A stretch of 64,000 bases of DNA from Qipengyuania nanhaisediminis (GTDB taxonomy: Bacteria; Pseudomonadota; Alphaproteobacteria; Sphingomonadales; Sphingomonadaceae). Shown in pieces: positions 8,132 through 16,425 of this stretch. The translations under genes and the position numbers were made by a program. The notes below the pieces were generated by a model. That model was not told the DNA's origin. It ran no database searches and saw only the letters and a program-made list of their open reading frames with translations. The stretch is taken from NCBI RefSeq assembly GCF_900115585.1, contig NZ_FOWZ01000001.1, positions 1,013,461-1,077,460 on the forward strand. The letters are read 5' to 3'. How positions within the stretch are numbered: position 1 is the stretch's first letter; the number at the start of each line of letters is the position of its first letter.

Positions 8132-10500
8132 GCTGCCCTCCCGGTGCGCACACGCTTGAGTTCTGCCAGCAGGCCTTCGCGGTCGTAGCGATAGATCGAC
8201 CCGTCGCCTGCATCTTCGGGATCGGGGCGCAGGCGGATGGTTTCCCGTGCCTGCCCTGCGTCGACGACATCCCCGGCCATGTGGATGGCGAGATCCGCTT
8301 CATCATCGCCCTCGGCGGCAATGCGGTATCCCGCCGCCTCGACAAGGGGTTCGAGAATGGTGCGAGCCCAGTCGTTGTCCCGTGGAATCCGGCAGGTGAG
8401 CGGATGGGCGATGGGCCTGGGTGTCGCGTAATGGAAAAACAGCGTGTGACCATCGATGAGCGGCACTGGCTTGCCCTCGATCAAGGTGACGCCCTCGATC
8501 GTCGGATCGTCGCCCGAGACGACCAGGTCTCCGGTCATCTCTGCTGCATCGAGCACTTCGGAGACCGCATAGACGACCTCGCTTTCGCCATCGCTCAGGC
8601 GAAGCAGGCGGCAGCGCCCTTCGGGCAGCGATCCATGCTCAAGACCGGCGAGCGGCAGAATCCGTCCGTTAATGACCGCTTGCGCGCGGGTGCCGTCGAT
8701 GTCGAAGGCCTCGCTCGATACGGTATCGATGCGTCGCACAAGCTCGAGCCTGACCGCGCGGCGGCGGCCATCGAGTCCGGCAAACAGCATGAGTGGAACC
8801 GCCGTCTTTACCTGCTTGTCGGAGGTTTCTTCCACCAAGGCAGGCTTGGAGCGCATTTCGCCGACCAGTCCGCGCATTTGCGCAATGCTGGGCAAGTCGA
8901 TCAGCATCATGGGGGTGCCGTCGTCGAGAAGCGTCGTGCCGGCATAGAGCTTGGTCTGCATGATCGCTGGAGCGATCGGCTTTACCACCACGTCCTCGTG
9001 GTCGTGTACGCGGTCTACGGCGAGAGCGAAGACGTCGTCGCTAGCGAGGCGAACGAGCACGAGGGTCTTGGTCTCCCACTCGCATCGCTCGTTGTCTTCG
9101 GTGCCGAGTACATCGGCGAGCGAAAGGCAGGGCACGCGGCGGCCGCGGAATGTAATCAGCCGGCGGGCACCGGCCTGTGCGAACTCAACGCTGTTGGCGC
9201 TGCCGAAAACGATCTCTTCGATGTAATTGCGCGGGATCGCGTAATTCTGACCGCCGCTGGAAACGGTCAGCGTCGCGATGATCGAAAGCGTCAGGGGCAG
9301 GTGGAGGTGAAAGCTCGTGCCTTCGCCAGGCTTGCTTGAAACCGTGATGGACCCACCCACGCGCTCCAGGTTCGCGCGGACGACATCCATGCCGACGCCG
9401 CGTCCCGATACGGCGCTGACCTCATCGGCAGTGGAAAGGCCCGGCTCGAAGATGAGCTGGTGCTTCTGTGCCTGGGACATGCTGTCGATCTCGGCCTGGG
9501 AATATATCCCTGCCGCCACAGCTTTCTGGCTCAGGCGCCCGGTGTCGATCCCGCCGCCATCATCGGTAATGATCAGGCTGATCTGGTTGCCCGATTGGCG
9601 CGCTGCGAAACGAAGCAGGCCGATTTCGCGCTTGCCCTTCTTCAGTCGCTCCGCCGGTGTTTCCACGCCGTGGTCGATGGCGTTACGGATGATGTGGGTT
9701 AGCGGATCGCGGATCATCTCGATCATCTCGCGGTCGAGCTCGACCTCGCCGCCCTCGAAATCGACCATGACCTGCTTGCCGAGCTCGCTGGACAGGTCGC
9801 GGACGAGGCGGGGGAGGGAGGTAAACAGGTGTTCGAGGCGCTGCATGCGCATCCGGGTGATCGACGTGCGCACATCGGCAAGGATGGCGGAGAGGCGCTC
9901 GAAAGGGCCATCGATCGTCGGCTGTTCACCGGCTTCGCGCAGGCGGCGGGCAAGGTCGTTGCGCGCCAGCACCATGTCGGAAACGCCCTTCATGACTTCG
10001 TCCAGCAAATCTACCGGCAGGCGGATCGAACGCTGTACCGCATTGCGCTTGGCAGCGACTGGGGCCGCGCCGTCCTCTTCATCCGCAGCCGGCGCAACGG
10101 GGGTGACATCGCTCTGCACCTCGATAGCGGCGTCCGCTTCGAGAGCCGCAATCAGCGCCGCATCGTTCTGGTCCTCGACCAGCTCTTCGCCAGCCTCGAT
10201 CAGGTCCGCAAGGTTGCCGATCCGGTCGATGATGGCGAGCACGGCGGTGACCAGCGCCGGGTCGGCTTCACGGCGGCCGGCCCTGCATTCGGCAAGGGCA
10301 TCCTCGGCTGCATGGCTCAGTTTTTCCAGCAGGGGAAAATCGAAAAAGCCGCAATTACCCTTGACGGTATGCACGAAACGGAAGATCGTATCGATGCGCG
10401 CCCTGTCGGACGGATCGGCTTCCCACGCGACGAGTTCCGTCCCGCTCTGCTCGAGCATTTCGCGTGTTTCTGCGATGAATTCGGCCAGCAACTCATCCAT
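8128..10500 (-). CDS. cheA: Chemotaxis histidine kinase CheA with extra C-terminal CheW-like and receiver-like regions
   Basis: 790 residues. The P1 Hpt domain carries the phosphorylated His at 44 (FVHTVKGN). An acidic linker of about 45 residues follows in place of a recognisable P2 CheY-docking domain. Then come the dimerisation region, the HATPase domain (HIIRNAIDHG N-box, DDGGGID and GRGVGMDVV nucleotide motifs) and the P5 CheW-like domain. Beyond P5, about residues 560-690 look like a second CheW-like fold. The last ~95 residues resemble a receiver fold in outline but lack the DD pair and show DLAIHM where a phosphoacceptor Asp would be expected. The last two assignments are tentative. 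It is the first gene of the che cluster. Confidence 0.94.
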   Translation of the reverse strand: MDELLAEFIAETREMLEQSGTELVAWEADPSDRARIDTIFRFVHTVKGNCGFFDFPLLEKLSHAAEDALAECRAGRREADPALVTAVLAIIDRIGNLADLIEAGEELVEDQNDAALIAALEADAAIEVQSDVTPVAPAADEEDGAAPVAAKRNAVQRSIRLPVDLLDEVMKGVSDMVLARNDLARRLREAGEQPTIDGPFERLSAILADVRTSITRMRMQRLEHLFTSLPRLVRDLSSELGKQVMVDFEGGEVELDREMIEMIRDPLTHIIRNAIDHGVETPAERLKKGKREIGLLRFAARQSGNQISLIITDDGGGIDTGRLSQKAVAAGIYSQAEIDSMSQAQKHQLIFEPGLSTADEVSAVSGRGVGMDVVRANLERVGGSITVSSKPGEGTSFHLHLPLTLSIIATLTVSSGGQNYAIPRNYIEEIVFGSANSVEFAQAGARRLITFRGRRVPCLSLADVLGTEDNERCEWETKTLVLVRLASDDVFALAVDRVHDHEDVVVKPIAPAIMQTKLYAGTTLLDDGTPMMLIDLPSIAQMRGLVGEMRSKPALVEETSDKQVKTAVPLMLFAGLDGRRRAVRLELVRRIDTVSSEAFDIDGTRAQAVINGRILPLAGLEHGSLPEGRCRLLRLSDGESEVVYAVSEVLDAAEMTGDLVVSGDDPTIEGVTLIEGKPVPLIDGHTLFFHYATPRPIAHPLTCRIPRDNDWARTILEPLVEAAGYRIAAEGDDEADLAIHMAGDVVDAGQARETIRLRPDPEDAGDGSIYRYDREGLLAELKRVRTGRAA

Positions 10501-10545
10501 GACGTCAACGGATCCCCTGATATTCCGCAGACGCTATGGACGATG

Positions 10546-10553
10546 ATGGTTAA
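10546..10553 (-). promoter_or_regulatory. CtrA-like half-site upstream of cheA
   Basis: The minus strand reads TTAACCAT, which matches the known CtrA half-site of alphaproteobacteria, about 45 bases before the cheA start. The same octamer in the same orientation lies before the CHASE2/EAL gene at 45232. CtrA control of motility genes is established in related orders; here it is inference from an 8-base match. Confidence 0.4.
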
Positions 10554-10572
10554 CGTTTGGTTGGGATTGCCC

Positions 10573-11916
10573 TCAAGTCTCGGGGCCGCTCCTCAGGACA
10601 CGCCAGACGATCAGGGATGCGAGGATGCCTCCAGCGATGTTGGCGACCAGTTCCGCGCCGTAGATGGCTTCGGCGCCAAGCGCGGAACGCAGCAGCCAGC
10701 CGAAAGGCAGCATGACGAGGAAGACGCGTGCTGCGCTCTGCGTCAGGGCAAGCCCGGCGCGGTCCACGGCGTTGAGCGCGCCGTTGGCGACGATCAGCAG
10801 GCCGAAGCCGGCATATCCCCAGACCGCGATTTCCAGATAGCTTTCAAATTCGGCGACCACGGCAGGATCGTCGGTAAAGAATTGCGCGAACCAGCCGCCC
10901 GTGAAGTAGAGCAGGATCGCCGTCGCCAGTCCGTATACTACGCAGAAACCTGCGGAATAGAGCATCGCGGCGCGGGAGCGGTCCGGGTGCCGCGCACCCC
11001 AGTTCTGCCCGACGATCGCGCCGATGGATCCCGAAAGGGCGAGCAGGGGTACGGTGGCAAAGCTCTGCAGCCTGCCTGCGGCACCGAAGCCTGCAACCGC
11101 GGCCTCGCCCTGGCTGGCGAGCAGGGCCGTAAGGACCGAAAGGCCGATCGGGTTGATGGCATTGGAAAAGGCAGCGGGTCCGGCAACGCTGATGATCGCG
11201 CGGCTGCTCTCCCCGACATTGCAGCGCCGGATCGAAGCCGGATTGATATGCAGTTGCGCGCTTTTGATCAGGTAGAGCGCGACGAGGATCGCGATCGCGA
11301 ACCCGGCGATAGAGGCGTAGGCGGCCCCTGCTATGCCGAAACCGGCAAATCCGAAGGCCCCGGTGATCAGGATCGGGTCGAGGATCCAGTTGGCGACCGA
11401 GTAGGTAATCGAAACGTAGCTCGTCTTGCGCGCTTCACCCTGTCCGCGCAGCACTCCATTGAGGCCCATCTGGAGCAGCAAAACCGGCAGCCCCAGCGAA
11501 TAGGGCTGCATGTAAGCACGGATTAGCGGCAACAGCGCATCGCTCGCCTGCATCAGCCGGAAAAGCGGGTCCAGCAGCAGAAACAGCGCCAACCCCATCA
11601 CCACGCCCACGACGAGTGCGAAGATCGCGCCGAAATTGGCGCGCCGTTCCGCCCGCTCGACATCGCCTTCGCCCAGCGCGCGGGCGATCACGGAATTGAT
11701 CCCGACCATCACCCCGACGCCGAGGCTGGAGAGCGCGATGGTGATCGGGAAGATAAAGCTGACCGCGGCGAGTTCCTGCGATCCCAGCTGGCCGATGAAA
11801 TAGGCATCGATGAGGCCGACCGACATGATCGCCGCCACCCCGATGATCATCGGCGCCGTCTGCCCGACGAGATGGCCCACAATACTTCCGCGCGTCAGTT
11901 TGGCCGTCTCGCTCAT
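10573..11916 (-). CDS. MATE family efflux transporter
   Basis: 447 residues with about 12 membrane helices in two related halves, typical of MATE (NorM/DinF) cation-driven drug exporters. The N-terminal helix region reads GQTAPMIIGVAAIMSVGLIDA, and MVGINSVIARALGEGD is a characteristic MATE loop. The Ser/Arg-rich cytoplasmic middle and second-half repeat (VGQNWGARHPDRSR) are present. The substrate is unknown. The ATG at 11916 has no strong Shine-Dalgarno site. It precedes cheA on the same strand but is unlikely to be functionally related. Confidence 0.9.
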   Translation of the reverse strand: MSETAKLTRGSIVGHLVGQTAPMIIGVAAIMSVGLIDAYFIGQLGSQELAAVSFIFPITIALSSLGVGVMVGINSVIARALGEGDVERAERRANFGAIFALVVGVVMGLALFLLLDPLFRLMQASDALLPLIRAYMQPYSLGLPVLLLQMGLNGVLRGQGEARKTSYVSITYSVANWILDPILITGAFGFAGFGIAGAAYASIAGFAIAILVALYLIKSAQLHINPASIRRCNVGESSRAIISVAGPAAFSNAINPIGLSVLTALLASQGEAAVAGFGAAGRLQSFATVPLLALSGSIGAIVGQNWGARHPDRSRAAMLYSAGFCVVYGLATAILLYFTGGWFAQFFTDDPAVVAEFESYLEIAVWGYAGFGLLIVANGALNAVDRAGLALTQSAARVFLVMLPFGWLLRSALGAEAIYGAELVANIAGGILASLIVWRVLRSGPET

Positions 11917-12038
11917 TACCGGGCAGCGCTAGCGGGGCCGGACGCGCAAGGGAAGCGCTCAATTGCGCAGCATAGCTTGCTCCCGAGGTGCCCTCCATGC
12001 GATAGAGGTTGCAATAAGAGACCCAAGGAGAGCACGCC

Positions 12039-12803
12039 ATGGCCACGCAGATGAAGCCCAAGTTCGAATACAGCGAAGCGGAATGGAAAGTCCGGCAGGA
12101 TCTGGCGGCCTGCTATCGCATCTTCGACCACCTCGGCTGGGGCGAGAGCATCTACAACCACATCTCCGTTGCCGTGCCGGGTGAGAATGACACGTTCCTC
12201 ATCAATCCCTTCGGCCTGCTCTACGATGAAGTGACCGCCTCGAACCTCGTCAAGATCGATGTCGAGGGCAACAATGTCGGCCAGTCGCAATACATGGTGA
12301 ACAAGGCGGGCTTCACCCAGCACGCCCACTTCCACAAGCACCTCGGCGAGAAAGCTACGGCGATCTGCCATGTCCACACCACGGCGACGATGGCGGTGTG
12401 CAGCCACAAGGACGGGCTGGTTCCGACCAATTTCTACGCCTGCAATTTCCAGGGCCAGATCGGGTATCACGACTTCGAGGGCGTGACCGTGCGCGCCGAA
12501 GAGGGTGACCGCCTGGTCGAGAACCTCGGCAACCACTCGATCCTGATGCTGCGCAACCATGGCCCGGTGGTGATGGACAAGACCATTCCCGGGATGTTCG
12601 TGAAGATGTGGGCGCTCCAGCGTGCCTGTGAAATTCAGGTCGCGACCCTTTCGCAGGGCGAGGCCAACGTGATCTCGCAAGAGGTCGTCGACGTGCACCA
12701 GCGCGACCTTGCCGTCATGGCCAGCCAGGGCGGTGCAGGCGTCCTCGATTTCGAGGCATGGAAGCGGCGCGTGTCCAAGATCGACGACAGCTGGCAGAGC
12801 TGA
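12039..12803 (+). CDS. Class II aldolase / adducin-like protein
   Basis: 254 residues. The fold is that of L-fuculose-phosphate aldolase/adducin: an N-terminal helix with WGESIYNHIS, the paired histidines of the metal site (HVHTTA at about residues 110-112) and a late LRNHGP histidine. Known members are zinc-dependent aldolases or decarboxylases, but many 250-residue bacterial members are uncharacterised, so no substrate is assigned. The start has AAGGAG 8 bases upstream. The stop overlaps the start of the zinc-ribbon gene by one base (tgatg), so the two are co-translated. Confidence 0.88.
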   Translation: MATQMKPKFEYSEAEWKVRQDLAACYRIFDHLGWGESIYNHISVAVPGENDTFLINPFGLLYDEVTASNLVKIDVEGNNVGQSQYMVNKAGFTQHAHFHKHLGEKATAICHVHTTATMAVCSHKDGLVPTNFYACNFQGQIGYHDFEGVTVRAEEGDRLVENLGNHSILMLRNHGPVVMDKTIPGMFVKMWALQRACEIQVATLSQGEANVISQEVVDVHQRDLAVMASQGGAGVLDFEAWKRRVSKIDDSWQS

Positions 12804-13015
12804 TGGCGGCAGGAAAGACCTGCCCGAAGTGCGACGGGCGGATGGAAGAGGGGGTCACGGTCGATCGCGGCCATGGCGAAAACCACGTGCCCGGCTGGCA
12901 CAAGGGCGCCCCGGACAAGAGATGGTGGGGGCTGAAGGTCGACAAGAAGAGCCTGCTCGCTATTGAGAGCTGGCGCTGCAATCGTTGCGGCTATCTCGAA
13001 CAATACGCCCGATAG
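12803..13015 (+). CDS. Small zinc-ribbon protein
   Basis: 70 residues with two knuckles, CPKC near the start (residues 7-10) and CNRCG near the end, which together make one predicted zinc ribbon. The middle is Trp/Lys-rich (KRWWGLKVDKK). It resembles short DUF6487-like cysteine-rich proteins. The start is the ATG that shares its A with the TGA of the aldolase gene. The iron-sulfur gene begins 12 bases later, so all three probably form one transcript. The function is unknown. Confidence 0.75.
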   Translation: MAAGKTCPKCDGRMEEGVTVDRGHGENHVPGWHKGAPDKRWWGLKVDKKSLLAIESWRCNRCGYLEQYAR

Positions 13016-13027
13016 GTCCCGCCACCC

Positions 13028-13600
13028 ATGTCACGCATGACTGTGAACGACCGTCCGGTCGAATTCCTGATGGACGACGATACGCCCCTCTTGTGGGCCT
13101 TGCGTGACGCCGCCAACCTCACCGGCACCAAATACGGATGCGGCACGGGTGATTGCGGATCGTGCATGGTCCATATCGACGGCGAACCGCTGCGATCGTG
13201 CCTGGTGACCATCGGCGAAGCGGAGGGACGCTTCGTCACCACCATCGAGGGGCTGAGCGGCGACCGCTCGCACCCCGTGCAGCAGGCACTGGTGGCGGAG
13301 CAGGCAATCCAGTGCGGGTTCTGCACGCCGGGCATCGTCATGGCGGCGGCTGCCCTCATCAACCGCAATCCCGGCGCGTCGGAAGCCGACATCAAGGCGG
13401 CGGTGCCAAACCTATGCCGCTGCGGCGTCTATCCCCGACTGGTGAGTGCCATCCAGCGAGCGGGGCGCGTTGCGCGGAGGCAGGAACGGATCAGCGCGGC
13501 ACCTGCGCCGGGCATCAGCAGCGAGGACGCTGCGCGCGAAGTGCCTGCGCTTGCCGCACCCCCGGAAGAAAACGGGCGAGCAGAGCCTGAAAACAGGTGA
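13028..13600 (+). CDS. [2Fe-2S] subunit of a molybdenum hydroxylase-type enzyme, no large subunit beside it
   Basis: 190 residues. The plant-type ferredoxin half has CGTGDCGSC and a fourth Cys further on (RSCLV). The helical half has the second cluster motifs CGFCTPG and CRCG. This is the arrangement of IorA/CoxS/XdhA-type small subunits that pass electrons from a molybdopterin subunit. A Pro/Ala/Glu-rich tail of about 35 residues extends beyond the usual ~155-residue length. No molybdopterin-binding or FAD subunit is encoded on either side, so the partner must be elsewhere or the protein acts differently. It ends directly at a strong hairpin. Confidence 0.88.
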   Translation: MSRMTVNDRPVEFLMDDDTPLLWALRDAANLTGTKYGCGTGDCGSCMVHIDGEPLRSCLVTIGEAEGRFVTTIEGLSGDRSHPVQQALVAEQAIQCGFCTPGIVMAAAALINRNPGASEADIKAAVPNLCRCGVYPRLVSAIQRAGRVARRQERISAAPAPGISSEDAAREVPALAAPPEENGRAEPENR

Positions 13601-13625
13601 CAAAGGCGACACCGTGTCGCCTTTG
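13601..13625 (+). terminator. Hairpin immediately after the [2Fe-2S] gene
   Basis: An 11-bp perfect stem (caaaggcgaca / tgtcgcctttg) with a 3-base loop begins at the base after the stop codon. No T run follows. The 193 bases to the next gene hold only this hairpin and the one at 13729. Confidence 0.6.
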
Positions 13626-13728
13626 CGCGGTGATCTCAAAATATTGAAATAGAACGGAAAAGCCTGCGTTTCCCTGCCCCGGGACAGGGTGACACCTCGT
13701 TCCGCAAACGCTTGATCGACCACGAGAA

Positions 13729-13777
13729 AGAGCGACTTTCACTCTGCGCGATAGTGCGCGTGTAGGAAAGTCGCTCT
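13729..13777 (-). terminator. Long imperfect hairpin after the TonB receptor gene
   Basis: A 12-bp stem (agagcgactttc / gaaagtcgctct) encloses a smaller GC-rich stem around gcgcgatagtgcgc. In the leftward direction it is followed by a pyrimidine-rich stretch (CTTTCTCG), so it most likely ends transcription of the receptor gene. Confidence 0.6.
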
Positions 13778-13793
13778 CTCTGCAGCCAGTGCC

Positions 13794-15908
13794 CTAGATC
13801 TCGAAGCGGACGCCGATGCGTGCGCTGAAGGGATCGGCCGGCTGGATGTTGTTGTTGCCGTGCGCGCTCGGATAATAATCCTCGTCGAGCAGGTTCTCGA
13901 TGTTGAGCTGCACGCTCAGCCTGTCGCTAACGGTGTAATACGCAGCGGCATCGACGCGCCAGTAGCTGGGCAGGACCACCGTATTGGAGAAGCTTGCGAA
14001 CTGGTCCGACTGGTGGATTACGCCGAAGCCGAAGCCCAGCTGCTCGGTCACGTCGAAGCGGTTCCATGCACTGATCGAGTGCTTGGGCAATTGCTGCAGG
14101 CGCTGGCCGGCATCGCCGAAAGCATTGTCGTTCTGCAATTCGCCGTCGAGATAGGTGTAACCGAGATTGGCTTTCCAGAAATCGGCAATCTCGCCGACCG
14201 CGCTGAATTCGAAGCCTTCGATGCGGCTCTCGCCAGCAAGGACGGTCAGCGTCGGATCGGTGGGCGAGGGAGCCTGGATGTTGGTCCGCTCGAGACGGAA
14301 GATCGCTGCGCTCAGGAGGACCTTGTCGAGCGGCGCCCACTTTGCGCCGAGTTCGTAATTGGTGAACTTCTCCGGCTCGAACTGGGCATCACCCTGCGAC
14401 AGGATGAAGAACTGGTCGCCGGCCTGCGGCAGGAAACTTTCCGAATAGGACGCATAGAGCGACAGGTCCGGCGTCGGCTTCACGATCAGGCCGAGGCGCG
14501 GGCTGAACTTCTCGTCGACACGGTCGCCGGGTTGTCCATTCAGCACGTTCACGGTTTCGAGGTCGAAGCGGTCCCAGCGAACGCCTGCCACCAGTTCGAG
14601 ATACTGGCCGATTTCGAGCTGTTCCTGGATGTAGAAGGAAAGCGTTTCGAGATTGCTGTCGCGCGAGCGGGACACGGGGTTGAGCTGGAACGGCGGAATG
14701 AACAGGACATCGGTCAGCGGCGTCTCGTTCGGCTGCAGCGCGTCGGGATCGCTCGCATCCACCGCGCGGGTGAAGGAAACCGTCTGGCGCTGGTTGGCCG
14801 AATCCTGGCGGCCCGCCTCCATGCCGAAGAGCAGGGTGGAGGACAGGTTGTCGCCGAAGTCCGCTTCCCAGACGAGGTTCGCCTGGCCGATCCAGTTGGT
14901 GCGCTGCTGCGCATCCAGATAGCCGCCAAGCGTCACGGTCTCGCCATCGGTGCCCGAGGGAACGATGTTGGAATAGACCTTGTCGTAATCGGCGAACTGG
15001 ACGGTGGCATTGGCAGTAAGGCCGCTGTTGAAATCGTGTTCGAGGCGGACGCGGCCGATATGCACGTCGACTTCAGAGCGGTTGAACCCGGCATCGCCGA
15101 AGAAGGTGCTGTCGAAACCGGTCAACGGACGATTGTCGAGCGAGGGTACGCCGCGGTCGGTGACGCGCTCGTCATTGTCGTAGGTGTAGCTGGCGATCAG
15201 CGTCGTGTCCGCGCCGAGGGCTGCGGTGACTGTCGGCGATACGCCGATGAAGCGACCGTTGTAGAAGTCGCGATCGTTGTCGAATTCCTCGTAGGTCGCG
15301 TTGATGCGCAGCGCGACGTCGTTGGACACGGCCTGGTTCACGTCGGCAAGCAGGGCGAACGCACCGAAGGTATCGACGGAAGCTTCGCCGCTGGTGAAGG
15401 CATCGCCCAGTTCTGCGCGCTTGGCCACGCGGTTGATCGCACCGCCGCCTGCGCCGCGACCGAAGATCAGCGCATTGGCGCCCTTCAGCACCTCGACGCG
15501 GTCGATATTGTAGAGCGAGCGGTAATACTGTGCGTCGTCGCGCAGCCCGTCGATGTAGAAGTCCGCAGTGGTTTCCTGGCCGCGGATGAACACTTCGTCG
15601 CGGTGGCCTTCGCCGGTTTCCATGCTGATGCCCGGGACATAGCGCAGCGCATCGTTCAGCTGGCGGATCGACTGGTCTTCCAGCTGGTCTTCGGTGATGA
15701 AGGAAACCGCCTGCGGCACGTCGATCAGCGGCGTGGGCGTCTTGGTTGCCGTGGATCCGTCGGCATTGTCATAGCCGTCATCACGATCGCCCGTGACGAC
15801 GATGTCGGTGGGCAGGTAATCGCGTTCGGGCTGCGCCTCTTCCGCTGCAAATGCCGGGGTGGCGAGTGCTGTGGTCGCGGCAAGCAGGGCCAGGGTGGTC
15901 GGTTTCAT
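13794..15908 (-). CDS. TonB-dependent siderophore-type receptor
   Basis: About 704 residues: signal peptide (MKPTTLALLAATTALATPAFA), a TonB-box-like TDIVVTG, a plug domain with VFIRGQETTADFYIDGLRDD and VEVLKGANALIFGRGAGGGAINRV, and a 22-strand barrel that ends in the ARIGVRFEI beta signal. The plug matches ferric siderophore receptors of the FhuE/FpvA group. I chose the ATG at 15908 because it begins the signal peptide; the frame runs back to 15941 without support. Two Fur-like boxes lie upstream, which fits iron uptake. The ligand is not known. Confidence 0.92.
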   Translation of the reverse strand: MKPTTLALLAATTALATPAFAAEEAQPERDYLPTDIVVTGDRDDGYDNADGSTATKTPTPLIDVPQAVSFITEDQLEDQSIRQLNDALRYVPGISMETGEGHRDEVFIRGQETTADFYIDGLRDDAQYYRSLYNIDRVEVLKGANALIFGRGAGGGAINRVAKRAELGDAFTSGEASVDTFGAFALLADVNQAVSNDVALRINATYEEFDNDRDFYNGRFIGVSPTVTAALGADTTLIASYTYDNDERVTDRGVPSLDNRPLTGFDSTFFGDAGFNRSEVDVHIGRVRLEHDFNSGLTANATVQFADYDKVYSNIVPSGTDGETVTLGGYLDAQQRTNWIGQANLVWEADFGDNLSSTLLFGMEAGRQDSANQRQTVSFTRAVDASDPDALQPNETPLTDVLFIPPFQLNPVSRSRDSNLETLSFYIQEQLEIGQYLELVAGVRWDRFDLETVNVLNGQPGDRVDEKFSPRLGLIVKPTPDLSLYASYSESFLPQAGDQFFILSQGDAQFEPEKFTNYELGAKWAPLDKVLLSAAIFRLERTNIQAPSPTDPTLTVLAGESRIEGFEFSAVGEIADFWKANLGYTYLDGELQNDNAFGDAGQRLQQLPKHSISAWNRFDVTEQLGFGFGVIHQSDQFASFSNTVVLPSYWRVDAAAYYTVSDRLSVQLNIENLLDEDYYPSAHGNNNIQPADPFSARIGVRFEI

Positions 15909-15925
15909 GCAAAGCTTTCTGTTCT

Positions 15926-15975
15926 TGCGAGTGATTCTCAATTTCTGGAGGCACTGCTATTGCGACCTATTCGCA
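15926..15975 (-). promoter_or_regulatory. Two Fur-like boxes upstream of the siderophore receptor
   Basis: tgcgagtgattctca (15926-15940) and tgcgacctattcgca (15961-15975) are both 15-mers of the 7-1-7 inverted-repeat form and start 35 bases apart. They resemble the Fur/iron-box pattern in the leader of an iron receptor gene. The remaining bases up to arsC (16081) show no other gene. Repression by Fur is inferred. Confidence 0.5.
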
Positions 15976-16080
15976 TTAGCAACCGCTAATCGCGGAATTG
16001 GCGATGAAAAAATCGCAAGCGTGCCTTTCACTGATCGCAACAGACGATTAGATGCAGCGCCAACACATCAGGAGATCCCC

Positions 16081-16425
16081 ATGAAAGCGACCATCTGGCA
16101 CAACCCGAAATGCGGAACCTCGCGCAAGACGCTGGCGATCCTGGAGAACCTGTCCGGGGTCGATGTGGAGGTGATCGAATATCTCAAGACGCCGCCCAGC
16201 GCCGACAAGCTTGCACAGCTTTACAAGGATGCAGGCATCTCTCCCGCCGAAGGCCTGCGCAAGCGCGGCACCGATGCGGAAGAGCGCGGCCTGCCGGACG
16301 CTTCTGACGAAGCAGTGCTGGAAGCGATGGCGGCAGAGCCGATCCTGATCGAACGACCGCTGGTGGAAACGGACAAGGGCGTTCGCCTTTGCCGCCCGCA
16401 GGACAAGGTCCTCGAAATTCTCTAG
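16081..16425 (+). CDS. arsC: ArsC-family arsenate reductase (glutaredoxin-type)
   Basis: 114 residues, thioredoxin-like fold of the ArsC/Spx family with the motif HNPKCGTSRKTL (His7, Cys11), matching the HX3CX3R active site of glutaredoxin-dependent arsenate reductases. The later LIERPLVE segment is also conserved. AGGAG lies 7 bases before the ATG. No arsB or arsR is adjacent, so the arsenic role is by family only. The stop overlaps the stop of the opposing MFS gene by four bases (ctag). Confidence 0.85.
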   Translation: MKATIWHNPKCGTSRKTLAILENLSGVDVEVIEYLKTPPSADKLAQLYKDAGISPAEGLRKRGTDAEERGLPDASDEAVLEAMAAEPILIERPLVETDKGVRLCRPQDKVLEIL

